Assembly (NCBI GenBank): GCA_905221605.1
Contig: CAJNDS010000364.1
Span: 92,142 to 156,141 of the forward strand
Direction: 5' to 3'
DNA from: Symbiodinium natans
Lineage: Eukaryota; Sar; Dinophyceae; Suessiales; Symbiodiniaceae
Length of the DNA stretch: 64,000 bases
Each line of letters opens with the position of its first letter. The first letter of the stretch is position 1. This document shows, in pieces, positions 38,410-48,129 of this stretch. A model generated the notes under the pieces. It was not told where the DNA came from and ran no database searches. It saw only the letters and a list, made by a program, of their open reading frames with translations. The position numbers were made by a program, and so were the translations under genes.

Positions 38410-39216
38410 CTCAAACACGCTGTAGAAGTTCCTCAGTTAAACTCAATCCGAAGAAAGCCGTCTCTTCGTCACAACGCGAAACTCCCATCAACAGTAGGGG
38501 TGATCAGTCTCTTAAGCCATCTCTCTTGTGATGGGATCTGGTCCTGGCCTGCTTTCACTCTCTGCCCAAGGCATCTCTCCTACATATTATGATTGCTTTA
38601 AATATTATGGTTACTATTAGAATTGTTACTGTCATTATCATTATTATTATTATTATTGTTATGGTTATTGTTTTTGTTGTTCTTATTACTATTCTTACTA
38701 TTAGTAATTTATGACCCCCACGCACGGGCAGCTCCAGCTTCATCCCACAGATCTCACAGCCTTTCCCTGGCATCCCCTTCGGAGATCTCGACATTTGCTT
38801 TCGGCTCCATCTTTATTTCCACAGGTTGCTTATAACCTCTTTTTCAGGTCTACATAGTGCCCGATGTTTGCAGGCTTTCTACTTTCGACCAACTGCGGCT
38901 GTGATGCTCAGATCCACCCAGGGCGACCAGGCAGTAAGCGTTGGTGAGGCGAGCGAAAACGCCCACCTGTAGTGTCTTGTGGGTTTGGGACTTGGAGCCC
39001 ACATAGACCCCACTGACCCCACCCCCACCTTTCTTTCCTTCCGCACCACGGGCACACTGCTTTGCTTTCACAAAGGAATGGAATGTGCACTGCATTTGCC
39101 AGGTGCTAACAGCGAAGGTAGTTTCATCCACATGCCCGAATGCGAGCATCAAGCTGTGCGGATTGCGGTCTCACGGCTGCCTCATTGCTATTCTCGAATG
39201 ATGCACGCACCGCCAT
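38410..39216 (-). CDS. EIF6: eIF6, exons 1-3 (start codon included)
   Basis: Exon 1, 39216-39181, starts at ATG with MAVRASFENSNE, the canonical eIF6 N-terminus. Exon 2, 38966-38908, reads VGVFARLTNAYCLVALGGS. Exon 3, 38431-38410, is 22 nt and encodes NFYSVFE with the split Glu codon before it. All three donors are GC. Phase is 0, 2 and 0, and exon 3 joins in frame to exon 4 (AELSKHIP) at 23286. None of these segments is repeated at 18.8-23.3 kb, and that locus lacks them, so the two parts complement each other. The intervening intron would be 15,123 nt and contains the PPR-RluA gene. Confidence 0.92.
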
Positions 39217-41752
39217 GCAGTCGAAACCTGCAGCCGAGGGAAGAGTTGCCAGTGCCCTTCTCAAAATTCTTTTCTCACGACCTGTTTTCAGCAGGGCTCC
39301 GGGAGCTGCATGGATTGGACATCCCATCCCGGCCTCTGGTGCGCGCCCCTGGCCCTACAGTCTGGATAAGGAAATGTCGCTGCGGGCCAGAGTCATGAGC
39401 CAACATGTCACCGGGAACATGTCGCGCAGTTCTGTTTCAGAACAAGTTCTGCCACTGAAGCATCATCCCCATGATCACACAAACTGAAACAAGGCGCCCT
39501 TTTTCTCGGATCAGTGGGCTGATTCAGCTGCCTGAGCCGGCACAAGAAGCAGGAGAGAATGTCTGTTGGCAAGACCGCGTGAAGCTCACACAGAGTACAA
39601 GTAGAGGACACACAAGCCAGCAGAGGGGGGACGGGCATATATGGAATAAAATACAGTCTATGTGGAGGCTAGGGGACTTGCAAAACACCACCTTCAGCAG
39701 GAGGCGTGCTTTACGTGTGAAAATCCTACAACAAATATGACAAAGCCGACGCTGTAGCAGCATGCTTCATGGAAGAGTTCTGGCAAGGCCTCCTATGTCT
39801 AAGGTGAGCACCTGGGAGGCTGCGCATCGCTTGCGGGAGTTCTCGGCCGTGAGGTTGGCGCAGAAGACCTGGGAAACGTGGGTTTAGGGTTGAGGGTTTA
39901 GGGTTCAGGGTTTAGGGTTGAGGGTTTAGGGTTCAGGGTTCAGGGTTTAGGATTTAGGGTTTAGGGTTTAGGGTTTCGGGTTCGAGGCAAAGGGGCACCC
40001 ACATGCAAACATCGGTGAGTGCACACATGGCCTCGTCGGATGCTGACTGTGGATGGCCCAGCTGCTGCCTCGGCCCACTGCAAGGACGTTGAGAGTTGCA
40101 GAGCGTCCACTACCTCTCTGAAACTCTTGTCGCCTGAAGACAGCATGAGGCAGCATCCACCGCGCCGGACTTCCCTATAACTCACGAGCCTGATAAACTC
40201 CTGGACTCCTAACTGTCGTGTGCTTCACTGAGCTCATTATGCGGGTTGCGTCACTGAACCCATGGTTTGAAATGCCTCAAGGCAGAAGACTTGAGGGGAG
40301 TGTAAACGCGTGAACCTGTCGTTGCACTGCAAGACGTCCCTTTCCGATTCCCGAGAAGTCAACACATGTAGTGCAGGCTGCCCCGCATATCAAGTTCGGA
40401 CTCGTAAGCTCAAGACCGATGTCGGCGCACAGCTGCCGAAAAGGCTGATCCTGCAGAGCCGATGAAGTACCTCAAAGAAAGCTCAAGCAAAGCAGCTGCC
40501 CTTGAGGCGAAAAACAAGTTCAAGCATGCTCTCGAACTGCACTTTTTCTGCACATATGCTGCCCCTGAGATCGCGCGCTCTGCTTGGGACACAAGCTGCA
40601 GCTCGATGAGCTCTTCCTGCCCGCGGAAGTCAGGCCTGCGACGGTCAAGACGCATTCGGGGCCCCCACGTGCGAAACATTGCGAAACCGTGAGCCTCGCG
40701 AGGGCGAGAATTCAACTTAGCCTCACACATCTCTGCCCCATCATCCTGCGAGAAGAAGTACAAAGCCTGAGGAAAAAGCAACTGCACATCCGTGTACCAT
40801 GTCTTAGTACCAGTCTCGGCTCCCATACGTTGCTGGTGCTGGAGACTGAGGCCCGTACAACTTTGACACCCGCACGTAGATCCGCCCGAAAGCCTGCACA
40901 GCAGCGCCCCCGAGAATTCACCAAGTGGCCAGAATGGCGCAACACCATGCAATGCCTTCTTCGGCATCCCCTGCCACGAAGACTTGCTCCAGCTGCCTCC
41001 TGGGCGGCGAGCACAGCTGTTGGCTGTCAAATCTGCAGATCCGGGAGCACACATGGTACGAATACTCTTCGACTCTTACATGTCGTAACGTCCAGTTCGG
41101 CAGGTTGCCAACGCCGACATGCTACAATGCTCAGGACGCCCCAAAACATCCCAAGGCCCCTCACCTCTGTCTCACGACCATTCCACCATTCCACCACGCG
41201 GGGGGGGGGTTTAAAACCGATGGGCTTCAAAGATGTCTGGGAGGCTGGGTCGCCCCCAAGGCGTAAAAGAAGGTACTACGATGCCTCCTACGCAAGCCAC
41301 CCGAAAGAAAGCACAAGCTCCCGGATCCTTAAGGCAATAAAAACTCCTTATCTTGGGAATCTGCCCCCAGAAGGGGTTGTGGAGCCCCATGCTCTTACAG
41401 CTTCGGCCAGTCCGCAGACCCCCCCCCCTCATATTTACAACAAGAAGCAAAAAGGGGAATGGGATGGAGGGGGGGAAGGGGGGGGGGGTGGCTCTTCTCA
41501 TCGAACAGGTCAGGATAACTTCGACTGAAGCCCAATAGGAGAAAAAACAATTGGTTTGGCAAACAGCTGCAGCTTTCTATAGCCTGCGCACGTGCTCACT
41601 GCATCTGTTCACTTCGAATGCTGGCTTGGCGCATGGCTTTCTCAGCAGGCGATTGATTCTCGAAGCCGCAGCTGCAGCGCTCGGGGTGGTCATCTGGCGC
41701 TGCGCAGTGCTCCCAATTACCTAGCTTTTACATGCACATGCCTGCAAGTTAC
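39217..41752. other. Region between eIF6 exon 1 and the glycosyltransferase-like ORF
   Basis: Contains a TTTAGGG array (39880-39985). 40410-41054 (minus, 214 codons, including TWYTDVQLLFPQALYFF) and 40584-41528 (plus, 314 codons) overlap on opposite strands; the region is GC-rich and neither shows a recognisable domain. G-run-rich sequence at 41200-41490. Confidence 0.45.
39880..39985 (+). repeat. TTTAGGG array with TTGAGGG and TTCAGGG variants
   Basis: About 15 units alternating TTTAGGG, TTGAGGG and TTCAGGG. Confidence 0.95.
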
Positions 41753-42754
41753 TCATGGCCCATTTTTTTTGGTGCCAGCTGGGATCAGCAGGTGCACTTG
41801 ATCTTCCGTCGTCTGCGCTGGGCCGCAGGATGTCTGTGCCACGGCGGCATCACCCTCAACATAACCACATTTTGCAGCTTCAGTGGCATGCCCGTGGTTG
41901 GAGCTCCCAAGCGGCAGTCCACGAAAGGCCAGAGGACACACAGGCACGCCTTTCTCGAGCATAGAGACAGTAAAGCCCGTCTCTGCCATTGGTGACATAA
42001 CAGGCCACCACTTTGGAAGTGATCTTCTCGGCACAGGCTGCCAGAGTCGCAGGAAGACGTCCCTGGCTGCCACAGCCAGCATGTCGTCCACGATGAAGCC
42101 GGCCCTCTTCCCTTTGAGTGTACTCTTGGAGCAACACGTTGTACCACAGTAGCAATAGGATAGGTGCTCATTAGTGAGCCCAGCAATGTTAATAGCCGCC
42201 CGCAGCCTCGACAGTACACAGCCCTTGGTCAAATCTGAAGAGCGCAAGCTTGGAATGTCTGTAAGTGCTAGGAAGTCTGGTCTCAAACGAACAAAGAAGC
42301 TGTACGTGCGGTTCAATGCAGACTCTCTTTCCAGCACTTTCTTGAGGCAGGTTTTTATCCTGCGGAGCTGGTTGGCTGATGTGAATTCCCAAGCTTGTGC
42401 CACTTCAGGCGGCAGAGCACTCTGAATTCGGTCCACGCAGAGCAAGTACTCTGGCGAAAAGCCGTCTTGCTGCAGAGGCTGCAGAATATGGAGCACATGC
42501 GAGCGGAACACTGTGGAAATGCCACGTAGCTTCAGCACGTCCAGGGCCCGTTTCGTCAGCTCTCTGGTCATGCGAGCTTTTGCAATGACACGCAGCAGCA
42601 ACCTCGATTGGCCTACAACCATGACGGCGACCATTCTGCCTCGCGAGTCTGGTGGATGTTCTTCTGCATGGCTTCCGGTGGACGGAACGGGTGTATTTAC
42701 ACCTTGCAAATGCTCCATCTCAGCTGCCTCCTGACAAAACAGCATCTTTTGCAC
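41753..42754 (-). CDS. Glycosyltransferase-like protein (DUF7796-type), single-exon ORF of 333 aa
   Basis: An uninterrupted frame ending at a stop (41753-41755). Features resembling the uncharacterised glycosyltransferase-like family of plants and algae: an early hydrophobic strand (MVAVMVVGQSRLLLRV), the motif YSFFVRLRPDFLALTDIP near residues 150-170, and FIVDDMLAVAARDVFLRLW near 220-240, where family members have a VDDQ.A...R motif. The ATG at 42754 gives a slightly long N-terminus rich in polar residues; a second Met lies 9 codons in. No signal peptide is evident from this start, so an upstream exon is possible. Substrate unknown. The family call rests on motif resemblance only. Confidence 0.6.
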   Translation of the reverse strand: MQKMLFCQEAAEMEHLQGVNTPVPSTGSHAEEHPPDSRGRMVAVMVVGQSRLLLRVIAKARMTRELTKRALDVLKLRGISTVFRSHVLHILQPLQQDGFSPEYLLCVDRIQSALPPEVAQAWEFTSANQLRRIKTCLKKVLERESALNRTYSFFVRLRPDFLALTDIPSLRSSDLTKGCVLSRLRAAINIAGLTNEHLSYCYCGTTCCSKSTLKGKRAGFIVDDMLAVAARDVFLRLWQPVPRRSLPKWWPVMSPMAETGFTVSMLEKGVPVCPLAFRGLPLGSSNHGHATEAAKCGYVEGDAAVAQTSCGPAQTTEDQVHLLIPAGTKKNGP

Positions 42755-43718
42755 CCACCTTCAGAGCACCCTTAAAGTGTTGATCCCGCTACGAGCATCA
42801 GTTGAGGCGTCCGGAGCCATGGAAAGACGTTCGGAAGGGCAATTGAGGGACACTGGAAGGACATGACAACGTGAGGCTGGTGCAAGCAGGACGAAACCAT
42901 GGCAGAGCAGAACTTGGAACCGAGAGGAGTACAGGGTTCTTGCAGCATTTGTAGTGAAGCTTATTGAGTCCCGGTCTCGGCCCTTCCCTAGCTTCCAGGC
43001 CTGCGCCTACATTGTGCCTACATCCCCCCAATGCGCGCAGCACTGCAGCACACCGGTCACCAAACGCTGGTCCCCGAAAGTTATCGAGCAAACCACAAGC
43101 GCTACGACTCCAAGATACCTCTGCCGAAATGTGGAAATAATCTCGCTCCGGCGCGGCCGTCGCTTTGCTGAGGTTCGCGACATCAGCACCTTCCACTTCG
43201 GAGGCACCTAGCCTGTTCTCCAGCAAGAAGAAGCCTTCACAAGAGGGATCTCAAATTCAACATCCAGGGTAGTTGCTCTCTTTCTTTGGGCGTCGCCTTG
43301 ACTAGTCTCTTCCGTTTGGGCGCTGCTTTTCATTTTCGGAGAAGGCGTTTGGGCCAAGCGGAACAAGCACGCACTGCCCCCCTAATTTCTACAGCAACGC
43401 GCACTGGTCTCGCATGTCTTCTCCTGGCCTGCGTTCAGAAGAACCATGGCCGGCACGAGAGCTCGGCAACGCTTGAACTGGAGCATGCCCCGGCTGCGAC
43501 GACATGGCACATGAGGCTTAAACAAACTCGAAAACAGCTCAACGGCTAGGAGCCTCAGTTCTTATCCTAATCATCAACACTAGTCCCAGAGAGGTGCCAT
43601 TGCGTCAAAGAGCTTGTATCCAGCAAGAAAAAGATGATACGTTGTCTTCATAGAAGAGAGGATGCATCATGCAGGTGGAAAGCTTGAGCACAGGCAAGGC
43701 CGCCAGATCTGGACAGCA

Positions 43719-43773
43719 GGGTTTAGGGTTTAGGTTTTAGGGTTTAGGCCCTAAACCCTAAACCCTAAACCCT
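43719..43773. repeat. Head-to-head telomere-type palindrome (TTTAGGG then CCCTAAA)
   Basis: Four TTTAGGG-type units run straight into four CCCTAAA units with no spacer beyond GGCC, giving a near-perfect hairpin. Confidence 0.93.
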
Positions 43774-43913
43774 GGGCCCCGTCTCCAAAAAAGTGGCAGC
43801 TCCACCTTGTGCGTGACAGTAAAGTCATTCCGGCGAATGTGCACCCCAAGGTAGGGCAACCTGGGCGGCCAGACATCCAACAGCAAACCTGTCTACACCA
43901 GCCTCCGCCGTCT

Positions 43914-43974
43914 CTAAACCCTAAACCCTAGACCCTAGACCCTAAACCCTAAACCCTAAACCCTAAACCCTAAC
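43914..43974 (-). repeat. CCCTAAA array
   Basis: About eight units with CCCTAGA variants. Confidence 0.95.
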
Positions 43975-44399
43975 CTTTGGCTCCTGGCGGGCCCAGCGCC
44001 AAGTCGGTGAACTTCTTCACCGCTGTTACAAGAGGCGGAGCCAGAGCAAGCCTCGAGATCATCTGATGGCACTGGGGCTTTCCCAAACAAAATAATTGTT
44101 CTTATTATTATTAGTACTATTATTATTATTATTCTGATTATTATTGATATTATTGCTGCTATTATTATAAGAACTCTATTTTATTACTGCTCATGTTTTA
44201 ACTGTTATTGTTCTTATTGTTACTGTTATGAGTGTCAAGATGCTTGTGGCAGTTGCTTCAAGAACGTCACGTTCGGCAGACTCGACTTGCGTCAAAGGCA
44301 GCTCTGGCAACTTTGCAGGATGAGGCCACAGCACTTTGTGGAATCTCATGGCAGGATTGCCTGTGGGTCAGCACCGGATTCAGAAACTGAAAACGCTCT

Positions 44400-45020
44400 G
44401 ATTCGGAAGCTGGAAAAGCCTGATTCAGAAAATGGTAAAAACCTGATGCAGGAAACTAAAAGGAGCTAATTCGGGAAACCGGATTGGGACAACCCGGTTA
44501 TGCAGGAAATTGGAAAGTGCGGACTCGGAAACCGGGATTCGGGAAACTGGAAACCGCCGATTCGTGAAACTGGAAAACGCAGATTCGGGAAACTGCAAAA
44601 CGCGGATTCGGAAACCGGGGATTCCGGAAACTGGAAACCGCGGAATCGGGAAAGCAGGACTCGGGAAACTGCGGATTCGGGAAACCGCTGATTCGGGAAA
44701 CTGGAAAACGAGGATTCCCCTGACCTGATTCGGTCGGGACATGAAGGTTATCAACCCCACCACCCCCCCACACCCAATTTGCATTCCTTCCTCAATAGAG
44801 CAGTCTTGATGAATCGGTCAGGACATGATTGTTATCAACCCGCCCCCCCACCCAATTTACAGTCCTTCCTCAATAGTGCAGTCTTGAATGGCAAGATGTC
44901 GATACCCTGAATCGGTCGCGTGGTTTCCTGAATCGCGTTCGTTTCCTGAATCGTGTACCTTCCTGAATCACGTAGTTTCCTGAATCCTGGTTTCCTGAAT
45001 TGCGTCCAGTTTCTGAATGG
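44400..45020. repeat. Degenerate GATTCGGGAAACTGGAAA repeat, inverted halves
   Basis: From 44400 to 44720 the unit reads GATTCGGGAAACTGGAAA with variants; from about 44905 to 45020 the complementary unit (TTTCCTGAATC) appears. The two halves flank a duplicated pair of segments sharing ATCGGTC/GGACATGA and TTATCAACC (44735-44765 and 44816-44850) followed by CCCAATTT and CCTTCCTCAATAG. Confidence 0.8.
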
Positions 45021-45099
45021 CGCTACGTTCATTGCCCTTGACGCGCCGTGCACTTCACATGAGAAGCTGCAACGTGCGAATTCCCTGCAGGGAGGGTTC

Positions 45100-45196
45100 A
45101 ACCCTAAGCCCTAAGCCCTAAACCCTAAACCCTAAACCCTCAACCCTAAACCCTCAACCCTGAACCCTAAACCCTAAACCCTAAACCCTAAACCCC
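45100..45196 (-). repeat. CCCTAAA array with CCCTCAA and CCCTGAA variants
   Basis: About 13 units. Confidence 0.95.
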
Positions 45197-45328
45197 AAAC
45201 AGCCTTCGGGATGGTGTAGCCTCAGAGCATCGAGGTGCTTTATCAGCAGACTCCTCACCGGGGCAGATGCAAGGCAGATGGCAGCGGAGCATTCTTCAGG
45301 GGACCCCTTCGACCCTTCAAAACTACGA

Positions 45329-45466
45329 GTTGCTGAAGAACCCCCCAAAAAACCACAAAAGCATTCTTCCTTACCAGGGCAATGTTAGGGATGCAAAAGG
45401 ATTCTTCCTTATAAGGGCAATATAGGGACTACTCTTCTACACGTTTTGGGGTGGTTCTTCGGCAAC
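45329..45466. mobile_element. MITE-like element C (138 bp)
   Basis: Inverted ends GTTGCTGAAGAACCCCCCAA and TTGGGGTGGTTCTTCGGCAAC-type (two mismatches over 20 bp). The interior has an imperfect direct repeat around ATTCTTCCTTACCAGGGCAAT. One copy only in this window. Confidence 0.75.
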
Positions 45467-45488
45467 TAGCAGGAAAGACAAGGGGAGG

Positions 45489-45520
45489 ACCCTAAACCCT
45501 AAACCCTAAACCCTAATTTC
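45489..45520 (-). repeat. CCCTAAA array
   Basis: Four units. Confidence 0.92.
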
Positions 45521-45647
45521 CTTCCCTTCGTGTGCTCGACCAAGTCAATGAGGCCCTTGAGGGAGCTCTCCCTCAGAACCTGGGAGACGCGCTGAGTGAA
45601 GGCGCAGCACTCTTGAGCCCGCTGTGTCCCCTTTGGTCCACTTTTTT

Positions 45648-45836
45648 CAGTTTAGGGTTTAGGGTTTAGGGTTTAAGTTCAAAATTAAGGTTCAGGGTTC
45701 AGGGTTCAGGGTTCAGGGTTTAGGGTTTAGGGTTTAGGCTTTAGGGTTTAGGCTTTAGGGTTAGGGTTCAGGGTTCAGGGTTCAGGGTTTAGGGTTTAGG
45801 GTTTAGGGTTTAGGGTTTAGGGTTTAGGGTTTAGGG
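45648..45836 (+). repeat. TTTAGGG array with TTCAGGG blocks
   Basis: About 26 units, alternating blocks of TTTAGGG and TTCAGGG. Confidence 0.96.
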
Positions 45837-45940
45837 GCGCGGCTCCACATCGCAGGCTCTTCACTGCGATGTCTCCGTCACAGTACCTTCGAGAAGGCTG
45901 AGAGCGCATCGGGGGGCCCTTGAAAGCCAGGTCGGAAGTG

Positions 45941-46117
45941 ACTTGGAGGTTCATGGTTCTTAGTAACCCATTGTAACTGTATTCATAACCCACTTATAAG
46001 CGCTTTAAGTGCCCTAAGCCGGATAGAAGTACAGTGAAAAAGTACACCCTAAACTCTAAACCCTGAACCCCTTTAAGTACAGTTACCATTGGTTAACAAG
46101 TACCATGGACCTCCAAG
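45941..46117. mobile_element. MITE-like element, family A copy 3 (177 bp), carrying a CCCTAAA insert
   Basis: Ends ACTTGGAGGTTCATGGTTCT and GTACCATGGACCTCCAAG match the family A inverted repeat. A short CCCTAAA-type stretch (about 46047-46070) sits inside the element and is absent from copy 2. Confidence 0.82.
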
Positions 46118-46165
46118 CCAGCAGCTTTTTGGGCGCACCCGGCATAGACCACAGAATTGCCTTCG

Positions 46166-46365
46166 GAAGGAACAGTTCAGGGTTCAGGGTTCAGGGTTCA
46201 GGGTTTAGGGTTTAGGACATGTGAGAAGAGCACGAAGAGCTAGAACCTGAGACTTGACACCGAGAGCTGCACGCTGCTTGCCAGCTTGGGGGACCTGCTG
46301 GCCGTGAGCTTCACAGGCCTCACCATGGTGTAGGTCATATGGTTTAGGGTTTAGGGTTTAGGGTT
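46166..46365 (+). repeat. Two TTTAGGG arrays (46166-46216, 46340-46365)
   Basis: The first begins TTCAGGG and ends TTTAGGG; the second has three units followed by degenerate GGGTTTGG sequence to about 46420. Confidence 0.9.
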
Positions 46366-46599
46366 GGTTAGGGCTTGGGGTTTGGGGGTTTGGGTCTTAG
46401 GGTATAAGGTTAGGGCTTAGGATGTGCCGATTTCCTTGAAGCACGTTCTGGAAGAATCGCGCCATGCCTAGCGTTCAATGTTGCAACCTCCGCCCCCCCC
46501 CCCCCCCCCAACCCCCCACCCACCCTGTGATAGAACATAGAATCAATACCTCGCTGCTTTCTGGACCTTGTCTGGCCCTAGCTGCTAGCTGCTAAAGCG

Positions 46600-46890
46600 A
46601 GGCTAAACTCAAGCCTAGCTCCGCAAGCTTCTGCGACTTCTGACTGCCTGCATGTCGTTGGTGAACCCCAGGAAATCGGCATGCCCCTCCTGCAAAGATG
46701 CGAGGCACGGGCTTTTGTTCCGAATCGTTTAGAGGCACCCAAGGAGGCCTTGAGCTGAGCCGAGCGGGCACCGGGAACGCCGGGAACCAGCACGACCTTG
46801 AACCACAAAAGCTCATTTGCGAGGCTTCTCACCAATTTCTCACAAGTCACCTGTTGCATTTTGGGGGCCAAGCGCCCAGATCGACTGTGA
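46600..46890 (-). CDS. Possible exon, unidentified protein
   Basis: Minus-strand open stretch with CEKLVRSLANELLWFKVVLV, then KASLGASKRFGTKARASHL. The composition looks coding; no family recognised. May belong with the exons at 47.5-48.05 kb. Confidence 0.4.
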
Positions 46891-47492
46891 AGTCTCCAAG
46901 GCCAGAGTAATCTGTTACTGGCACCTGCTATTCTGACTTGATCAAACTGAATCAACGTTTCTCAGGGCGGTCTTTCAAGAAATTCCCCAAAGAGATCCGT
47001 GTCGCTAAGCAGCCTTGAGCTGAGTTGCTTAACACAACTTGTGCTTCTTCTTAAGTGGGAAGCCTCAGCCTTGAACGCCTCGAGGTTGAAGAGGTCACTC
47101 CACCTCAGCACATGCAAAGCCCTAAAGTTCCAACAGTCGCCCGTCCCAACCGCAATTTACAGGAATGTGCTGGTTTATTCTACAGGATGGGGGACCCAGG
47201 ATGGCTTCAACCACCGCACCCGCCCCCGAGTGTCAGACGGTCTGCCCCTCGCTGCATCGGGCTGGTACCAGCGCGGCACCCAGCACCACGGCCTCACCGC
47301 CAAGAAGCAGTCAGAAGCAGCTGCAAGGGAATTGCAGGTTGACAGCTGAAAAGGATGCGTGGGTCTCCCAGCGGCAACACCAACGTCCAAGGTCGGCAGC
47401 TGCTACCTCTCAACGATTCAGGTCCGTCTGCCCTGGTCCACATCTACACGTCCTTTGACCGCCCCACAGATCTGCGGTCTGAGGCCACGCAC

Positions 47493-47731
47493 CTGAAGAA
47501 TCTTTGCAGGTACTGCTGAGACGCCTGCCAAGAATTGTCAGCCGACAGGATCCCGGAAGCCCCTTCGTTTGTCAGCTTCTGAGCCTGTTCAGCTGGGACA
47601 CGAGCTCCAAGGCCACAAAGAACACTTCCACCTGAAGCGGCTTGCTTGTTGTTTTTTAGGACGCTAGGGGCAGCCTTCCAGTTCGAGAACAGCTGAACAG
47701 ACAAGCCCAGGCGGTCAAAAACCAACAGTAG
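47493..47731 (-). CDS. Probable exon of an unidentified protein
   Basis: About 78 open codons, minus strand: VFDRLGLSVQLFSNWKAAPS, then QAASGGSVLCGLGARVPAEQ and SADNSWQASQQYLQRFF, ending at a CAG|GT donor. Strong coding character and a clear 3' splice donor. No family recognised. Confidence 0.5.
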
Positions 47732-47839
47732 CTGTGCACCCTAGACTAAGCATGAAATGCACCATTTGTGGTCTCAGCATGGTTGGCCTGTGCCATGAAG
47801 CCAACCGGGTAGCGAGCGTCCTGAGTCGTATCACGTGCC

Positions 47840-48050
47840 ACCATCGTGCTCTCGTTCACAGCAATAAGATTCCAGGGAAGGCGCGTAAAACAGATACCGC
47901 AGCTCTTTGGATTCTTTGGATGCATCATCTTTGGACGCATCTTTGGATGCCTCGCTGCCACCATCTCTGCATGTCAAGTCATTAAAGTGGGACGTGTCGC
48001 GCGTGTCGGACGCGAACTTTTGTTTATGTTCCCTTGGCCTTGACCGGTTT
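47840..48050 (-). CDS. Possible exon with an acidic SKD repeat
   Basis: Minus frame with DTRDTSHFNDLTCRDGGSEA, then SKDASKDDASKESKE and RYLFYAPSLESYCCERE. The S-K-D repeat corresponds to a GCATCTTTG-type DNA repeat, so slippage contributed. The opposite strand is also partly open. Confidence 0.4.
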
Positions 48051-48129
48051 GACCGATTTGGCCGATTCCGATGCACCAGCTTTCGGTGCGGACATCGGCT
48101 GGGGCGCCTGAGAGCCACGCACAAACGGG

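Larger units (their letters stand above)
42755..46560. other. Repeat-rich stretch without a supported gene
   Basis: Minus 42798-43226 and plus 43286-43549 are open but unrecognised. 44100-44225 is an AT-rich microsatellite. 44380-45020 is a cluster of GGAAAC-TGGAAA / GATTCGGGAAACTGG repeats (unit about 20-33 bp), read in both orientations. Telomere-type arrays and MITE-like elements are listed separately. A C run is at about 46494-46510. Confidence 0.5.

Noticed and set aside
40584-41528. 314-aa plus-strand frame
   Set aside because: Overlaps a 214-aa minus-strand frame in GC-rich DNA, includes G runs and low-complexity sequence, and has no recognisable motif; all firm genes are on the other strand.
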